Assembly (NCBI GenBank): GCA_009937525.1
Contig: JAACFE010000003.1
Location: 1-64,000 of the forward strand
Reading direction: 5' to 3'
Origin: Gammaproteobacteria bacterium
Lineage (GTDB): Bacteria > Pseudomonadota > Gammaproteobacteria > Steroidobacterales > Woeseiaceae
Length of the DNA: 64,000 nucleotides
Of the stretch, positions 24,841 to 33,917 are shown in pieces. The notes beneath the pieces are model-generated. The model searched no databases. It had not been told where the DNA came from and was given only the letters and a program-made list of their open reading frames with translations. Position 1 is the first letter of the stretch. Each line of letters begins with the position of its first letter. Both the position numbers and the translations under genes were made by a program.

Positions 24841-25081
24841 GAGCCCGGTCTGCGGCGTTTGCGACAGTCGGGATCGGGCGGGCTGCGGCGACGATTTTTC
24901 TCGTCATGGCTCCCTTCGGTCCGCTTTACTTCCTCGAAAAACATCGCCGGCAGCCCGCCCCGGTTGGCGCTGCCGACATGCGCACCGCCAATATCCGGTG
25001 AGCCCGGTTCGGGGTGTTTGTCGACGAGGCCTGAAGCGAGCGTAGCGAGCAGCCCGTCGACAAATACCGCAGACCGGGCTC
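24841..25081. repeat. composite repeat bounded by 15-bp inverted ends
   Basis: GAGCCCGGTCTGCGG at 24841-24855 is repeated exactly inverted at 25067-25081. A third, degenerate copy (GAGCCCGGTTCGGGG) starts at 25000. Inside are the 85-bp module (24876-24960) and a hairpin with perfect 10-bp arms TTTGTCGACG (25017-25026) and CGTCGACAAA (25055-25064) around a GCGAGCGTAGCGAGC core. It fills the gap between a pilT-like gene and metG, so it probably sits in the metG upstream region. No protein is encoded. MITE-like ancestry is inference. Confidence 0.6.
24876..24960 (+). repeat. 85-bp hairpin module, copy A
   Basis: Identical at 84 of 85 positions to the inverted copy at 32044-32128. Its ends are inverted repeats, GGGCGGGCTGCGGCGA against TCGCCGGCAGCCCGCCC, and the pairing continues inward (CGATTTTTCTCG against CGAAAAACATCG), so the whole unit can fold into one long hairpin. 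The loop region contains an ATG that would read MAPFGPLYFLEKHRRQPA, but the frame continues differently in the two copies, so this is not treated as a gene. Confidence 0.75.
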
Positions 25082-25089
25082 GTGCGGCC

Positions 25090-26148
25090 TCAATCCTCGT
25101 TTTTCATTCTTTGGAACTTGGACTTGTCGTTGGCCTGCTGGTAGGCGTCCCGGCCGGCGATCAGGCCCTGGCTGACGAGGTCCATGAGCGCCGAGTCCAT
25201 GGTCTGCATGCCGACGCCGCCGCCCGACTGCATCGCGGTCTCGAGCTGGTCGAGCTTGCCCTGGCGGATCAGGTTGGCGACAGCCGGCGTGTTGATGAGG
25301 ATCTCCAGTGCCGCGACGCGGCCGGCGTGCTGCTTCGTCGGCAAGAGCTGCTGGGAAATGACTCCCCGCAGCGAAGTCGAGATCATCGTGCGGATGTGAC
25401 TCTGCTTGTCGGCCGGGAAGGAATTCACGATGCGGTCGACGGTCTGTCCGGCGCCGTTGGTGTGCAGGGTCCCCATGACGAGGATACCCATCTCCGCGGC
25501 CGTCACAGCGATGCTGATGGTTTCGAGGTCGCGCATTTCACCGACGAGCACGACGTCGGGATCTTCGCGCAACGCGGAGTGCAGGGCTTCCGCAAAGCTC
25601 GGGCTGTGGACGCCGATTTCCCGCTGGCTGATCAGGCAGCCCTGGGCCTTGTGAACGAACTCCACCGGATCCTCGATCGTCAGGATATGGCCTTTCAGCC
25701 GCTTGTTCATCGCATCGATGATGGCGGCGAGCGTCGTCGATTTGCCGGAGCCCGTCTTGCCGGTAACCAGGATCATTCCCTGGGTGTGCCGGCAAAGGTC
25801 GTGGATGACCTTCGGCATGTTCAGGTCGGCAAGCGTCAACGCCTGTGACGGAATCGCACGGAAGATCGCGCCGATCCCGTTCAGGTGCCGGAAAACGTTG
25901 ACGCGGAAGCGCGAGACATCAGGGATCTCGTAGGCGAAGTCGGCGGCATCGTACTGTTCGAAGGCACGCTGGGTCGTGCCGTCCATGATCTCGAGCACGC
26001 ATTCCCTGACGGTGTCGGTCGTCAGGGATTCATTCTCGATAACCTGCAGGTCGCCGTGAATTCGTGCCCGCACCGGGTCTCCGGATACGAAGTGCAGATC
26101 GGATGCGTTGCGCTGCAGTGCAGACGTCAGGTACTGGTCGATCTTCAT
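25090..26148 (-). CDS. PilT-family twitching ATPase
   Basis: A 352-residue hexameric secretion ATPase of the PilT/PilU retraction group. Walker A is GKTGSGKST (about 130-138), the Asp box is LTIEDPVEFVH, Walker B is GEMRDLETI, and the His box is GTLHTNGAGQTVDRI. It would power type IV pilus retraction at the inner membrane. The start overlaps the stop of the upstream paralogue (TGATG). No pilin or pilus assembly gene is in this window. Confidence 0.92.
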   Translation of the reverse strand: MKIDQYLTSALQRNASDLHFVSGDPVRARIHGDLQVIENESLTTDTVRECVLEIMDGTTQRAFEQYDAADFAYEIPDVSRFRVNVFRHLNGIGAIFRAIPSQALTLADLNMPKVIHDLCRHTQGMILVTGKTGSGKSTTLAAIIDAMNKRLKGHILTIEDPVEFVHKAQGCLISQREIGVHSPSFAEALHSALREDPDVVLVGEMRDLETISIAVTAAEMGILVMGTLHTNGAGQTVDRIVNSFPADKQSHIRTMISTSLRGVISQQLLPTKQHAGRVAALEILINTPAVANLIRQGKLDQLETAMQSGGGVGMQTMDSALMDLVSQGLIAGRDAYQQANDKSKFQRMKNED

Positions 26149-27275
26149 CAGCCGCTCAGCATTTCGTTACCACCCACATCGACCAGCGGCACCGCGTCCG
26201 TATTCGTGACGAAGCGCTGGAATTTCTTCTTGTCGCTGGCGAAACGAATCGCGTCGTCCGGATCGATTTCCTTGCTCTGTATCGCCTTGAGCAGTGCCGA
26301 ATCCATCAGCTGCATGCCCCGGTCTGCACCGGTCTGAAGCTGCGATGGAATCTGGTGGGTCTGGTCGGTCGTGATCATCTTCGAGATGGCGCGATTGTTG
26401 ACGAGTATCTCGAGAATCGCCCTACGGCCCTTGCCATCGACGGTCTTGACGAGCACCTGCGTCACCACGGCTTTCAGGCTCATCGAGAGGAAGGCCTTGG
26501 TCTGCTCGCGCAACTCACCGGGCAGCGCATCTACGATGCGGTCGATGGTCTTCACCGCACCGGTCGTGTGCAGCGTGCCAAGCACGAGGTGACCGGTCTC
26601 GGCCGCCGTCATGGCCATCATGATCGTCTCCGCATCCCGAAGCTCACCGACCAGGATGACGTCGGGATCCTCGCGCATGGCGGAGCGCACGCCGTCGGCG
26701 AAACTGCGCACGTGTGTATTCAGTTCGCGCTGGATGACCTGGCATTTCTTGCTGGGATGCACGAACTCGATCGGATCTTCGAGGCTGATGATGTTGAGGT
26801 TCCGCGTCTCGTTGAGATGATTGATCATCGCGGCGAGTGTCGTCGACTTGCCGGTTCCGGTCGAGCCGGTGACGAGCACCATACCCTGGTGGTAGTCGCA
26901 AAAATCGACCAGCACCTTGGGCATTCCGAGCTGCGAGAGCGTAGGAACGTTGCCCGGAATGTGCCGGAACACGGCGCCGATGCCCGTCACCTTTCGGAAA
27001 ACGTTGACGCGGTATCGCCCGCCTTCCTCGGCGACGTAGGAAAAGTCCAGGTCGTGCCCTTCCTCGAGACGTTCGATCTGCTGTGTCGTCAGGATCTCGC
27101 GCACGTAGCCTTCGAGTTCGGTATCGGACAGCTGCCGGAACTTGATGGGCAGCAGGTCGCCGTTCATGCGCAGCATCGGCGGCACCCCGACCGCGAGGTG
27201 TACATCGGAGCAGCCCTGGGCAAGGCCTAGCTTCAGGAATGCATCGATACGCGCCATATACCGCTGTTCGTCCAA
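26148..27275 (-). CDS. PilT/PilU-family twitching ATPase
   Basis: A 375-residue paralogue of the next gene. Walker A is GSTGTGKST, the Asp box is ISLEDPIEFVHPSKK, Walker B is GELRDAETI, and the His box is GTLHTTGAVKTIDRI. The long C-terminal extension (about 345-375) is PilU-like, so the pair may work as PilT plus PilU. It lies 87 bp downstream of the HEAT-kinase gene on the same strand, an uncommon arrangement; the usual pilT-pilU neighbours (yggS, proC) are absent. Confidence 0.9.
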   Translation of the reverse strand: MDEQRYMARIDAFLKLGLAQGCSDVHLAVGVPPMLRMNGDLLPIKFRQLSDTELEGYVREILTTQQIERLEEGHDLDFSYVAEEGGRYRVNVFRKVTGIGAVFRHIPGNVPTLSQLGMPKVLVDFCDYHQGMVLVTGSTGTGKSTTLAAMINHLNETRNLNIISLEDPIEFVHPSKKCQVIQRELNTHVRSFADGVRSAMREDPDVILVGELRDAETIMMAMTAAETGHLVLGTLHTTGAVKTIDRIVDALPGELREQTKAFLSMSLKAVVTQVLVKTVDGKGRRAILEILVNNRAISKMITTDQTHQIPSQLQTGADRGMQLMDSALLKAIQSKEIDPDDAIRFASDKKKFQRFVTNTDAVPLVDVGGNEMLSG

Positions 27276-27362
27276 TAAATCAGGAGCTTATGGGTATCCT
27301 AGGCGGATTTCCGGCCGCTGGCCAGAGCGAGATCACATTTTTGGACATCGGCGCCGACCGGC

Positions 27363-29813
27363 TCAGACGCGGACGGTGTCGAGCGCGTCGGTGAGTTCCG
27401 GCATGGACTGGTAGCGTTTGGTCTTGTCGACCGACATGGCCTTGTTGATGATGGCTGCGAATTCGTCCGGAATATTCGGGTTGATTTCCTGGCAGGGCCT
27501 GGCCTTGCCCTGGACGTGCTGGTACATCACCGACATGTGGTCGCCGCGGCTGTACGGCGGTATGCCCGTCGCCATTTCATACATGATCACGCCGATACTG
27601 TATATGTCGGCCGTTTCGTCGACTTTCTTGCCGAGGATCTGCTCCGGCGCCATGTATTTCGGCGAGCCGATGACATAGCCCGTCTTCGTCAACTGGGTGT
27701 CGCCACTCGCGGCAGCCGCGGCGACGCCAAAGTCCACGATCTTCAGCAGTCCCTCGTTGTTCACGAGCACGTTGGCGGGCTTGAGGTCGCGGTGGATGAC
27801 GCCGGCCTGGTGCGCGACCGACATGCCGGTCGCCATGTCGCGCGAGAATCGGAGTAGCTTCTTGATTTCCATGGGCTTGTTGTCCGGGATTTCTCCCGAC
27901 AGCGTGTGCGAAGGGAAATACTCCATGGATATCGCGTAAGAGCCCTGCAGATTCAGGAAGTCGTAGATTCGAATGATGTTGCGATGCGTGATCTTGCGCG
28001 AGTACCGCAACTCATGCACGAATCGCTTCATCATCTCTTCGTCCGACGAGACGTTGGGGTTCAGGAACTTGAGGATGAGCCTCTCGTCGACGACCTCGTC
28101 ATGCATCAGCAATACCGTACCGAAGGCGCCCTTGCCGATTTTCTCAATGTACTTGTAGCGGCCGTCGATGACGTCCCCGGGTTTGAGCTTCGAGATGTCG
28201 AGCGGCAGCGTCCCGGGGAGGGGCGGCGGATGACCTTCTACCGTGGTCGTATCCAGCGATGCGGCCGCCGTGCGCGCCTTGGCCTGCTCGTCGAGCAGCT
28301 TCTCGAGATCCTTGTCGTCGAGCAGCAGGGTGCGCGTCTGGTCGCCGATCTTCCCGGCGCGGACGTTCTCGGCCAGCATCGTTGCGGAGAAGCGCGCGTC
28401 GAGATCCTTGAGCGCCTTGTCCGCGATATTGATAACCGTCGGTTCTTCGGCCTGCTTGATCTTCTGCAGAACCGTACGAACCGTATCGGCATGCGTTTCG
28501 TCGGCCAGCTTGGACAGCGCCTTGACGGCTTCAATCTGCAGCTCGCGCTCGGGACTCTTCAGTAACGGCACGATCATCGGGATGTGCCTGTGGTCACCGA
28601 GTTTCGCCAGAGCGCGTACGACGACAGGGTCCGTCTTGGCGTCCTTGCCGAGCATTGCCTCCAGCTTCGGCAGTGCCTTCGGGTTGCCGATCTTCGACAG
28701 GGCATCCACGGCGCGCTCGCGCACCCACCAGTCCGAGTCTTCGGTGGCCGCGAGCAGGTGGTCGACGGCACGTTCGTCCTTCGTGGCGTTGAGAATCTCG
28801 ATCGCCGTGCGGCGAATCTCTTCGTCTTCGTCATTGATGAGCGCGACGACGGAATCGACGACCCTGGGACCGCCGATTTCCGCGAGCGCGTCGCCGGCAC
28901 GCGAACGCACCCACCAGTCGTCGTCCTTGAGGACTTCCAGCAGCTCCTTCACGGAATTGACGTTACCGACCTCGTTGAGAACCTCGACCGCGGCCCGGCG
29001 CGAATATTCGGATTCGTCCTTGAGCGCGTCTGCGAGGTACTTGATCGTCTCGGGGTGGTTGATCTGGATCATCATGTCGACGGCTTTGTTCTGTACGTCG
29101 AGATCCGGGTCCTGTAGCAGCTTCGCGACGGCCGCGATGTTGACGTTGCTGCCACGCGAGGCGAGGGCGCTCAGCGCCGCTCCCCGTACCATCTTGTTGG
29201 TGTCTCTCAGTTCGACCTCGAGTGCAGCGTTGATATCCGGGCTGTCGAACTTCTTGAGCAGGTTGATGAGATGGATCTTTATGACCGGATCCCGGCCGCC
29301 CATGCGCGCGATCAGATCCGGAACCATCTCGGGTCGGATCATGCGTTCGATTATCCTGAAGACGGCTGCTTTTTCCTTGACGTCGAGATCGTAGGCGCGC
29401 TGCAGCAGTTCGTGCACGCTGAGGTCTTCCTTGTGAACCTGCAGAATCTCGATCAGGGCAGGTTTCGAGACTTCGTCATCCTCGAACCAGTCCAGGAGCT
29501 GGTTGACGTTGTAGTCGGTTGTGCTGCTCAGGGCCCAGGCAGTGCCTTTGACGACGCGTTCGTTGCCGTCGGCAAGCCCTTCGCGATAGTAGTCGAGGGT
29601 CTTGTCGCTGACGAGCGCAGAGAGAATGTCCACGAATACCATCGTATGCGACTTGTCGGACATCGCGAGCGCGTCGATGACCTTGGGGATGACCTTCGGC
29701 CCGATCTTCTTGATCTTGCTCACGAGACGGCGAGCGCCCGAACCGGTCGGATCCTTCTCGGCGACCAGCTGCTGGATCAACTGTTCGGAGCGAAACGACC
29801 CGAGGAGGCTCAT
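27363..29813 (-). CDS. HEAT-repeat Ser/Thr protein kinase
   Basis: An 816-residue soluble fusion. Residues about 20-480 are successive HEAT/PBS-lyase-type helical repeats (recurring WWVRxRAxDALxxIG units near 300 and 362). About 481-550 is a linker, and 553-816 is a Hanks-type kinase with glycine loop IGKGAFGTV (559-567), Lys582, HRDLKPANV (674-682), DFG (694-696) and APE (722-724); all catalytic residues are intact. There is no transmembrane helix. It sits first in a run with two PilT-type ATPases, so control of twitching by phosphorylation is a plausible role. Confidence 0.9.
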   Translation of the reverse strand: MSLLGSFRSEQLIQQLVAEKDPTGSGARRLVSKIKKIGPKVIPKVIDALAMSDKSHTMVFVDILSALVSDKTLDYYREGLADGNERVVKGTAWALSSTTDYNVNQLLDWFEDDEVSKPALIEILQVHKEDLSVHELLQRAYDLDVKEKAAVFRIIERMIRPEMVPDLIARMGGRDPVIKIHLINLLKKFDSPDINAALEVELRDTNKMVRGAALSALASRGSNVNIAAVAKLLQDPDLDVQNKAVDMMIQINHPETIKYLADALKDESEYSRRAAVEVLNEVGNVNSVKELLEVLKDDDWWVRSRAGDALAEIGGPRVVDSVVALINDEDEEIRRTAIEILNATKDERAVDHLLAATEDSDWWVRERAVDALSKIGNPKALPKLEAMLGKDAKTDPVVVRALAKLGDHRHIPMIVPLLKSPERELQIEAVKALSKLADETHADTVRTVLQKIKQAEEPTVINIADKALKDLDARFSATMLAENVRAGKIGDQTRTLLLDDKDLEKLLDEQAKARTAAASLDTTTVEGHPPPLPGTLPLDISKLKPGDVIDGRYKYIEKIGKGAFGTVLLMHDEVVDERLILKFLNPNVSSDEEMMKRFVHELRYSRKITHRNIIRIYDFLNLQGSYAISMEYFPSHTLSGEIPDNKPMEIKKLLRFSRDMATGMSVAHQAGVIHRDLKPANVLVNNEGLLKIVDFGVAAAAASGDTQLTKTGYVIGSPKYMAPEQILGKKVDETADIYSIGVIMYEMATGIPPYSRGDHMSVMYQHVQGKARPCQEINPNIPDEFAAIINKAMSVDKTKRYQSMPELTDALDTVRV

Positions 29814-30174
29814 CGAATTCCACCGCTGCGGGCGGGCAAGGCGTCACCTGCAAGTGCCGTCTTCGGCCTCCCTGCACACGAGAAATTCACGGCGTTTCTG
29901 TTACGAACCGACAATCGTCCTGCTCTTGCCCAGCAAAAAAGGGCGCCCGAGGCCCCTCCGACCCGCTGACGCTACCCTTACACCCGATGCGGCGCATTAT
30001 GCCACATTGCCCCGGCGCACATTATTGCCGGGCGCCTTGAAAAACCAGCGCCTGGGCGCATGTTCCGCCACGATGAGGCACTTGGCAAGCGGCTGACCTC
30101 GGTTACAATGTGCGACCCGTCACCCCTTCCGGGGCGGCTAATGGGAAATTTTACCTAATAAGAGAACCTGAAGT
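29814..30174. other. divergent spacer between kinase and mrp
   Basis: A 361-bp gap with no credible reading frame. It holds the mrp promoter near 30082-30109 and short G+C palindromes at about 30012-30045 (CCCGGC/GCCGGG) with no T-run, so no terminator is claimed. The kinase side has GGTGGAA just before its start, and no clear promoter was found there. Confidence 0.5.
30082..30109 (+). promoter_or_regulatory. sigma70-type promoter for mrp
   Basis: TTGGCA (30082-30087), a 16-bp spacer and TACAAT (30104-30109). Transcription would start near 30116, leaving a leader of about 60 nt before the GTG at 30175. Confidence 0.6.
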
Positions 30175-31263
30175 GTGACGTCGTCAACAAATTCCAGCGT
30201 GAAGAAGATAATCGAGGCCCTGAGATTGCCGGGCGTGGACCACCCGCTCGGTGACATCGGTCGTGTCACCGGCACCGAGGTCGACGATTCGTCGGCGAGG
30301 GTCAGCGTCGAGCTCGGCTTCCCGGCCGACGGGGTGAACGCCAGCTGGCGGGATTTCATTGCGGATGCCGTCAGGGCAGAGGCCGGGCTGGATGACGTGG
30401 ATGTCACCCTGTCGAGCGCGATCACGGCGCACGGCGTGCAGCGCAATCTGAAACCGCTCGCCAACGTGCGCAACGTGATTGCCATTTCGTCGGGCAAAGG
30501 CGGTGTCGGCAAGTCGACGGTCGCGGTCAACCTGGCGTTGGCGCTCGCGTCGGACGGAGCGTCCGTGGGCCTGCTCGATGCGGACATTTACGGTCCGAGC
30601 CAGCCGCATATGGTCGGCCTGGTCGGAGAAAGGCCGACGACCACCGACGGTCAGAGCATGGCGCCGATGGACGCACTGGGTTTGCAGGTCATGTCGATCG
30701 GCTTCCTGATCGATCCGGACCAGCCGATGGTATGGCGCGGGCCCATGGTGACGTCCGCGCTCAGCCAGTTGCTCAACCAGACCAGCTGGCGTGATCTCGA
30801 CTACCTGATCGTGGACATGCCGCCGGGTACCGGCGACATCCAGCTGACGCTGTCGCAGCAGGTGCCTGTCTCCGGTGCCGTGGTCGTAACCACTCCCCAG
30901 GACATCGCCGCCATCGACGCACGCAAAGGCCTGGCGATGTTCCGCAAGGTCGCGATCCCTGTGCTGGGGGTCATCGAGAACATGAGTACCCATGTCTGCA
31001 CGGCCTGTGGCCACGAGGAGGCGATCTTCGGCGCCGGCGGTGCCGATGCCATGGTCCGCGACTTCAACGTGGAATTGCTCGGCAAGCTGCCACTGGACGC
31101 CCGGATTCGCGCACAGGCGGACTCCGGAAACCCGACGGTTTCGTCGGATCCCGACTCGCCGGCGGCCGAGGCTTTCCGCGGCGCGGCGCGGCGCATGGCG
31201 GCGGCGCTCGCGATGCAGGGCAAGGACTACAGCGCGAGATTTCCGAAGATCGTCATCGAGTAG
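30175..31263 (+). CDS. apbC: Mrp/ApbC Fe-S cluster carrier ATPase
   Basis: A 362-residue P-loop NTPase that binds and transfers [4Fe-4S] clusters. The N-terminal MIP18-like domain (about 8-85) is followed by deviant Walker [39 protein letters not shown], and the cluster-ligand motif CTACG (the CxxC of the homodimer). It starts with GTG and has its own promoter upstream. dcd follows after 5 bp. It supports Fe-S enzymes such as the Rnf subunits and nth product. Confidence 0.94.
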   Translation: MTSSTNSSVKKIIEALRLPGVDHPLGDIGRVTGTEVDDSSARVSVELGFPADGVNASWRDFIADAVRAEAGLDDVDVTLSSAITAHGVQRNLKPLANVRNVIAISSGKGGVGKSTVAVNLALALASDGASVGLLDADIYGPSQPHMVGLVGERPTTTDGQSMAPMDALGLQVMSIGFLIDPDQPMVWRGPMVTSALSQLLNQTSWRDLDYLIVDMPPGTGDIQLTLSQQVPVSGAVVVTTPQDIAAIDARKGLAMFRKVAIPVLGVIENMSTHVCTACGHEEAIFGAGGADAMVRDFNVELLGKLPLDARIRAQADSGNPTVSSDPDSPAAEAFRGAARRMAAALAMQGKDYSARFPKIVIE

Positions 31264-31268
31264 CACGG

Positions 31269-31835
31269 GTGAGCATCAAGTCGGACCGCTGGATTCGCCG
31301 CATGGCGGCCGAACACGGCATGATCGAGCCCTTCGAGCCCGGCCAGGTTCGCGAGAACGAACAGGGCCGTATCGTCTCTTACGGCACCTCGAGTTACGGC
31401 TACGACGTGCGTTGTTCCAACGAATTCAAGATCTTCACGAACATCAATTCTGCAATCGTGGACCCGAAGGGTTTCGACGAGACCAGTTTCGTCGACCTCG
31501 AGAGCGACGTCTGCGTAATACCGCCGAATTCCTTTGCCCTGGCGCGCACCGTGGAGTATTTCCGCATCCCGAGGACCGTGCTGACGATCTGCCTTGGGAA
31601 ATCGACTTACGCGCGCTGCGGCATCATCGTCAACGTGACGCCGCTCGAGCCGGAATGGGAAGGGCACGTCACCCTGGAGTTCTCCAACACCACGCCACTG
31701 CCCGCAAAGATCTATGCCAACGAGGGCGTCGCCCAGATGCTGTTCCTGGAGTCCGACGAGCCCTGCGAGACCTCGTACAAGGACCGTGGCGGCAAATACC
31801 AGGGCCAGACCGGCGTCACCCTCCCCAAGGCCTGA
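31269..31835 (+). CDS. dcd: dCTP deaminase
   Basis: A 188-residue trimeric enzyme that converts dCTP to dUTP and ammonia for dTTP synthesis. It has [16 protein letters not shown] near 45, the catalytic Glu in [16 protein letters not shown], and a C-terminal nucleotide-binding tail ending [10 protein letters not shown]. It starts with GTG, five bases after the mrp stop, so mrp-dcd is an operon. The longer family form without dUTPase activity is the likely type. Confidence 0.96.
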   Translation: MSIKSDRWIRRMAAEHGMIEPFEPGQVRENEQGRIVSYGTSSYGYDVRCSNEFKIFTNINSAIVDPKGFDETSFVDLESDVCVIPPNSFALARTVEYFRIPRTVLTICLGKSTYARCGIIVNVTPLEPEWEGHVTLEFSNTTPLPAKIYANEGVAQMLFLESDEPCETSYKDRGGKYQGQTGVTLPKA

Positions 31836-31895
31836 TGCCTCGACTCACGCCCGCCCCCTGAACCAACCCAACCCGACGACCCGCCCCGAACACCA

Positions 31896-32022
31896 GTCAG
31901 GCGAACGGAGCATTTGTCTCCCAAAGCTGTAGGAGCGTGCCTCGGCGCGCGATTCGGCCCAACGAATGTTCGCGGTTCGAGAACCGCTCCTACAGATCGA
32001 CAAACGCCCCGGCTCGCCTGAC
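31896..32022. repeat. REP-like three-hairpin cluster within larger inverted repeat
   Basis: Outer arms 31896-31918 and 31999-32022 begin GTCAGGCGA and end TCGCCTGAC, and meet as TTTGTC/GACAAA. Inside, CTGTAGGAGCG (31927-31937) pairs exactly with CGCTCCTACAG (31985-31995). Between these lie small hairpins, including ATTCG/CGAAT and a perfect GCGGTTC-GA-GAACCGC. The TGTAGGAGCG head and GGCGCGCGA body recur at 46297. It lies between convergent dcd and purN and could act as a two-way transcription barrier. Confidence 0.7.
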
Positions 32023-32043
32023 GGAACACTGCGTAGCAAGCCC

Positions 32044-32128
32044 GGGCGGGCTGCCGGCGATGTTTTTCGAGGAAGTAAAGCGGACCGAAGGGAGCCATGA
32101 CGAGAAAAATCGTCGCCGCAGACCGCCC
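32044..32128 (-). repeat. 85-bp hairpin module, copy B
   Basis: Reverse-complement copy of 24876-24960, differing at one base. As in copy A, the module is followed at a short distance by a hairpin whose arms contain TTTGTC/GACAAA (here 31896-32022), so the order module-spacer-hairpin is conserved while the sequence of the hairpin is not. It sits between the ends of dcd and purN. Confidence 0.75.
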
Positions 32129-32180
32129 ACGAGAGATCAGCGCGTACCTCGCGTCGGGGTACGCCGGAGTTTTTATCGAA

Positions 32181-32837
32181 TCAGAGGTCGAAATCGAGGA
32201 CGACGGGTTCGTCGAGGCGTTCGCCGTCGAGCCAGGTAGCGCCGTCCTGCATGCGGATCCGGCCCGAGCCGAACCAGTCCGCGGCGGTGGGGTAGATCTG
32301 GTGTTCGATGGCCTGGACCCGCCGCATCAGGTCATCGGGGTCCGTCGTGGGGGCGACCCGAATTCTTCCCTGCACGATACGCGGACCTCCGTCGAGTTCC
32401 TCGGTGACGAAGTGCACGGTGCTGCCGTGGTGTGTATCGCCGGCGTCGAGAACGCGTTCATGGGTATTCAGGCCCGGGTAGCGCGGCAGCAGGGCCGGGT
32501 GGATATTGAGAATTCGACCTTCATAATGCCGCACGAACCAGGGGCTCAATATGCGCATGAATCCAGCGAGCACAATCAGCTCCGGTTCCCAGGGAGCCAG
32601 TGCTGCGGTGACGGCACGATCGAATTGCTCCCGGGTATCGAAGCGGCCGTGTTCGATGCATTTCGTTTCGACGCCCGCGTCACGGGCCCGCGTCAAGCCG
32701 TAGGCATCCGGCCGGTTCGAGAATACGCCGCAGAGGTCGATCGACATCGATCCCCGTGCAACACGGTCGATGAATGACTGCAGGTTGGTGCCGGAGCCCG
32801 AAATCAGGATCGCCGTTTTGCAGGTTCCTGAACTCAA
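32181..32837 (-). CDS. purN: phosphoribosylglycinamide formyltransferase
   Basis: A 218-residue enzyme that transfers formyl from 10-formyl-THF to GAR, the third step of purine synthesis. It has [11 protein letters not shown] at the N-terminus, the catalytic region [12 protein letters not shown] (Asn and His), and [17 protein letters not shown] with the catalytic Asp. The only sensible start is a TTG at 32837 that overlaps the purM stop as TTGA, so translation is probably coupled to purM. Confidence 0.95.
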   Translation of the reverse strand: MSSGTCKTAILISGSGTNLQSFIDRVARGSMSIDLCGVFSNRPDAYGLTRARDAGVETKCIEHGRFDTREQFDRAVTAALAPWEPELIVLAGFMRILSPWFVRHYEGRILNIHPALLPRYPGLNTHERVLDAGDTHHGSTVHFVTEELDGGPRIVQGRIRVAPTTDPDDLMRRVQAIEHQIYPTAADWFGSGRIRMQDGATWLDGERLDEPVVLDFDL

Positions 32838-33853
32838 CGGAACCGTACCGGCCCGGAACCGTCGGCCATGCGGCCGATCTCCCAGGCAGATTCGCCGGCG
32901 CTGGCGAGTATGTCGATGGCCCTGGTGACGTCCGCCGCGTCGACGACCGCTATCATGCCGACTCCGCAGTTGAACGTGCGGCGCATTTCGTCCGTGGCGA
33001 TGTTGCCGGCCTCCGCGAGCCAGTCGAAAATCGCCCCCTGTTCCCAGGACCTGGTGTCGATCTCCGCGTGCAGGGCATCATCGTGGATGCGGGGCAGGTT
33101 CTCGGTGATGCCGCCGCCCGTAATGTGGGCGAGGCCCTTGATCGCCACCACGCTCATCAATTCCAGTACCGGCTTCACGTAGATACGAGTGGGGGCAAGC
33201 AGCCTTTCGCTCGCGCGCGAACCATCGATGTCAGGGTCGCCTGCCAGGTCGAGCACCCTGCGGATCAGCGAATATCCGTTCGAATGCGGCCCGCTGGACG
33301 CGATTCCGATGAGCCCGTCGCCGGCCGCAATGGTGCCGCCATCGATCACGGCATCGCGTTCCACGGCGCCGACGCAGAATCCGGCGAGGTCGTATTCACC
33401 CTCGGCGTACATGTCCGGCATTTCCGCGGTTTCGCCGCCGATCAGCGCGGCGCCGGCCTGGCTGCAGCCCGCAGCGATGCCCCGGACCACGTCTGCAGCC
33501 ACCTCGACGTCCAGCTTGCCGCAGGCGAAATAGTCGAGGAAAAACAATGGCTCCGCACCCTGGACCAGCACGTCGTTGACGCACATGGCAACGAGGTCGA
33601 TTCCGATCGTATCGTGAATGCCGAGCTGCTGGGCCAGCTTCAGCTTCGTTCCCACACCGTCGGTTCCCGAGACGAGCACGGGCTCTCGGTAGCGGCCGGG
33701 CGGCAGCGCGAACAGCCCGCCGAAGCCCCCGATGCCCGAAATGACTTCCGGGCGGCGAGTCGCAGCCACGATGGGCTTGATACGCTCGACGAGTTCGTTG
33801 CCGGCATCGATGTCGACGCCGGCATCCCTGTAGGTCAGATTCTTGTTGGCCAT
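32834..33853 (-). CDS. purM: phosphoribosylformylglycinamidine cyclo-ligase
   Basis: A 339-residue AIR synthetase that closes the imidazole ring with ATP. Motifs are [12 protein letters not shown] at the start, [36 protein letters not shown] and [11 protein letters not shown]. The start at 33853 is the ATG of [12 protein letters not shown]. It faces away from the DUF2066 gene. purM-purN order is standard for gammaproteobacteria. Confidence 0.97.
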   Translation of the reverse strand: MANKNLTYRDAGVDIDAGNELVERIKPIVAATRRPEVISGIGGFGGLFALPPGRYREPVLVSGTDGVGTKLKLAQQLGIHDTIGIDLVAMCVNDVLVQGAEPLFFLDYFACGKLDVEVAADVVRGIAAGCSQAGAALIGGETAEMPDMYAEGEYDLAGFCVGAVERDAVIDGGTIAAGDGLIGIASSGPHSNGYSLIRRVLDLAGDPDIDGSRASERLLAPTRIYVKPVLELMSVVAIKGLAHITGGGITENLPRIHDDALHAEIDTRSWEQGAIFDWLAEAGNIATDEMRRTFNCGVGMIAVVDAADVTRAIDILASAGESAWEIGRMADGSGPVRFR

Positions 33854-33859
33854 CGATAA

Positions 33860-33887
33860 GTGGCAATTTCTGAGAGGGCGATATAAT
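33860..33887 (+). promoter_or_regulatory. promoter for DUF2066 gene
   Basis: A consensus -10 TATAAT (33882-33887) with GTGGCA (33860-33865) 16 bp upstream. Transcription would begin near 33894, which rules out the more upstream in-frame ATG at 33843 and supports the TTG start at 33918 for the following gene. Confidence 0.55.
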
Positions 33888-33917
33888 AGTCGCTGGGCAC
33901 CCACGGGGAAACCACCC

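Noticed and set aside
24906-24960. Small peptide MAPFGPLYFLEKHRRQPA in the 85-bp module
   Set aside because: The frame continues differently in the two copies, there is no ribosome site, and the hairpin pairing explains the conservation better.
29925-29960. A-run followed by GGGCGCCC, terminator-like on the minus strand
   Set aside because: The stem is only about four pairs, and no minus-strand gene lies upstream to terminate.
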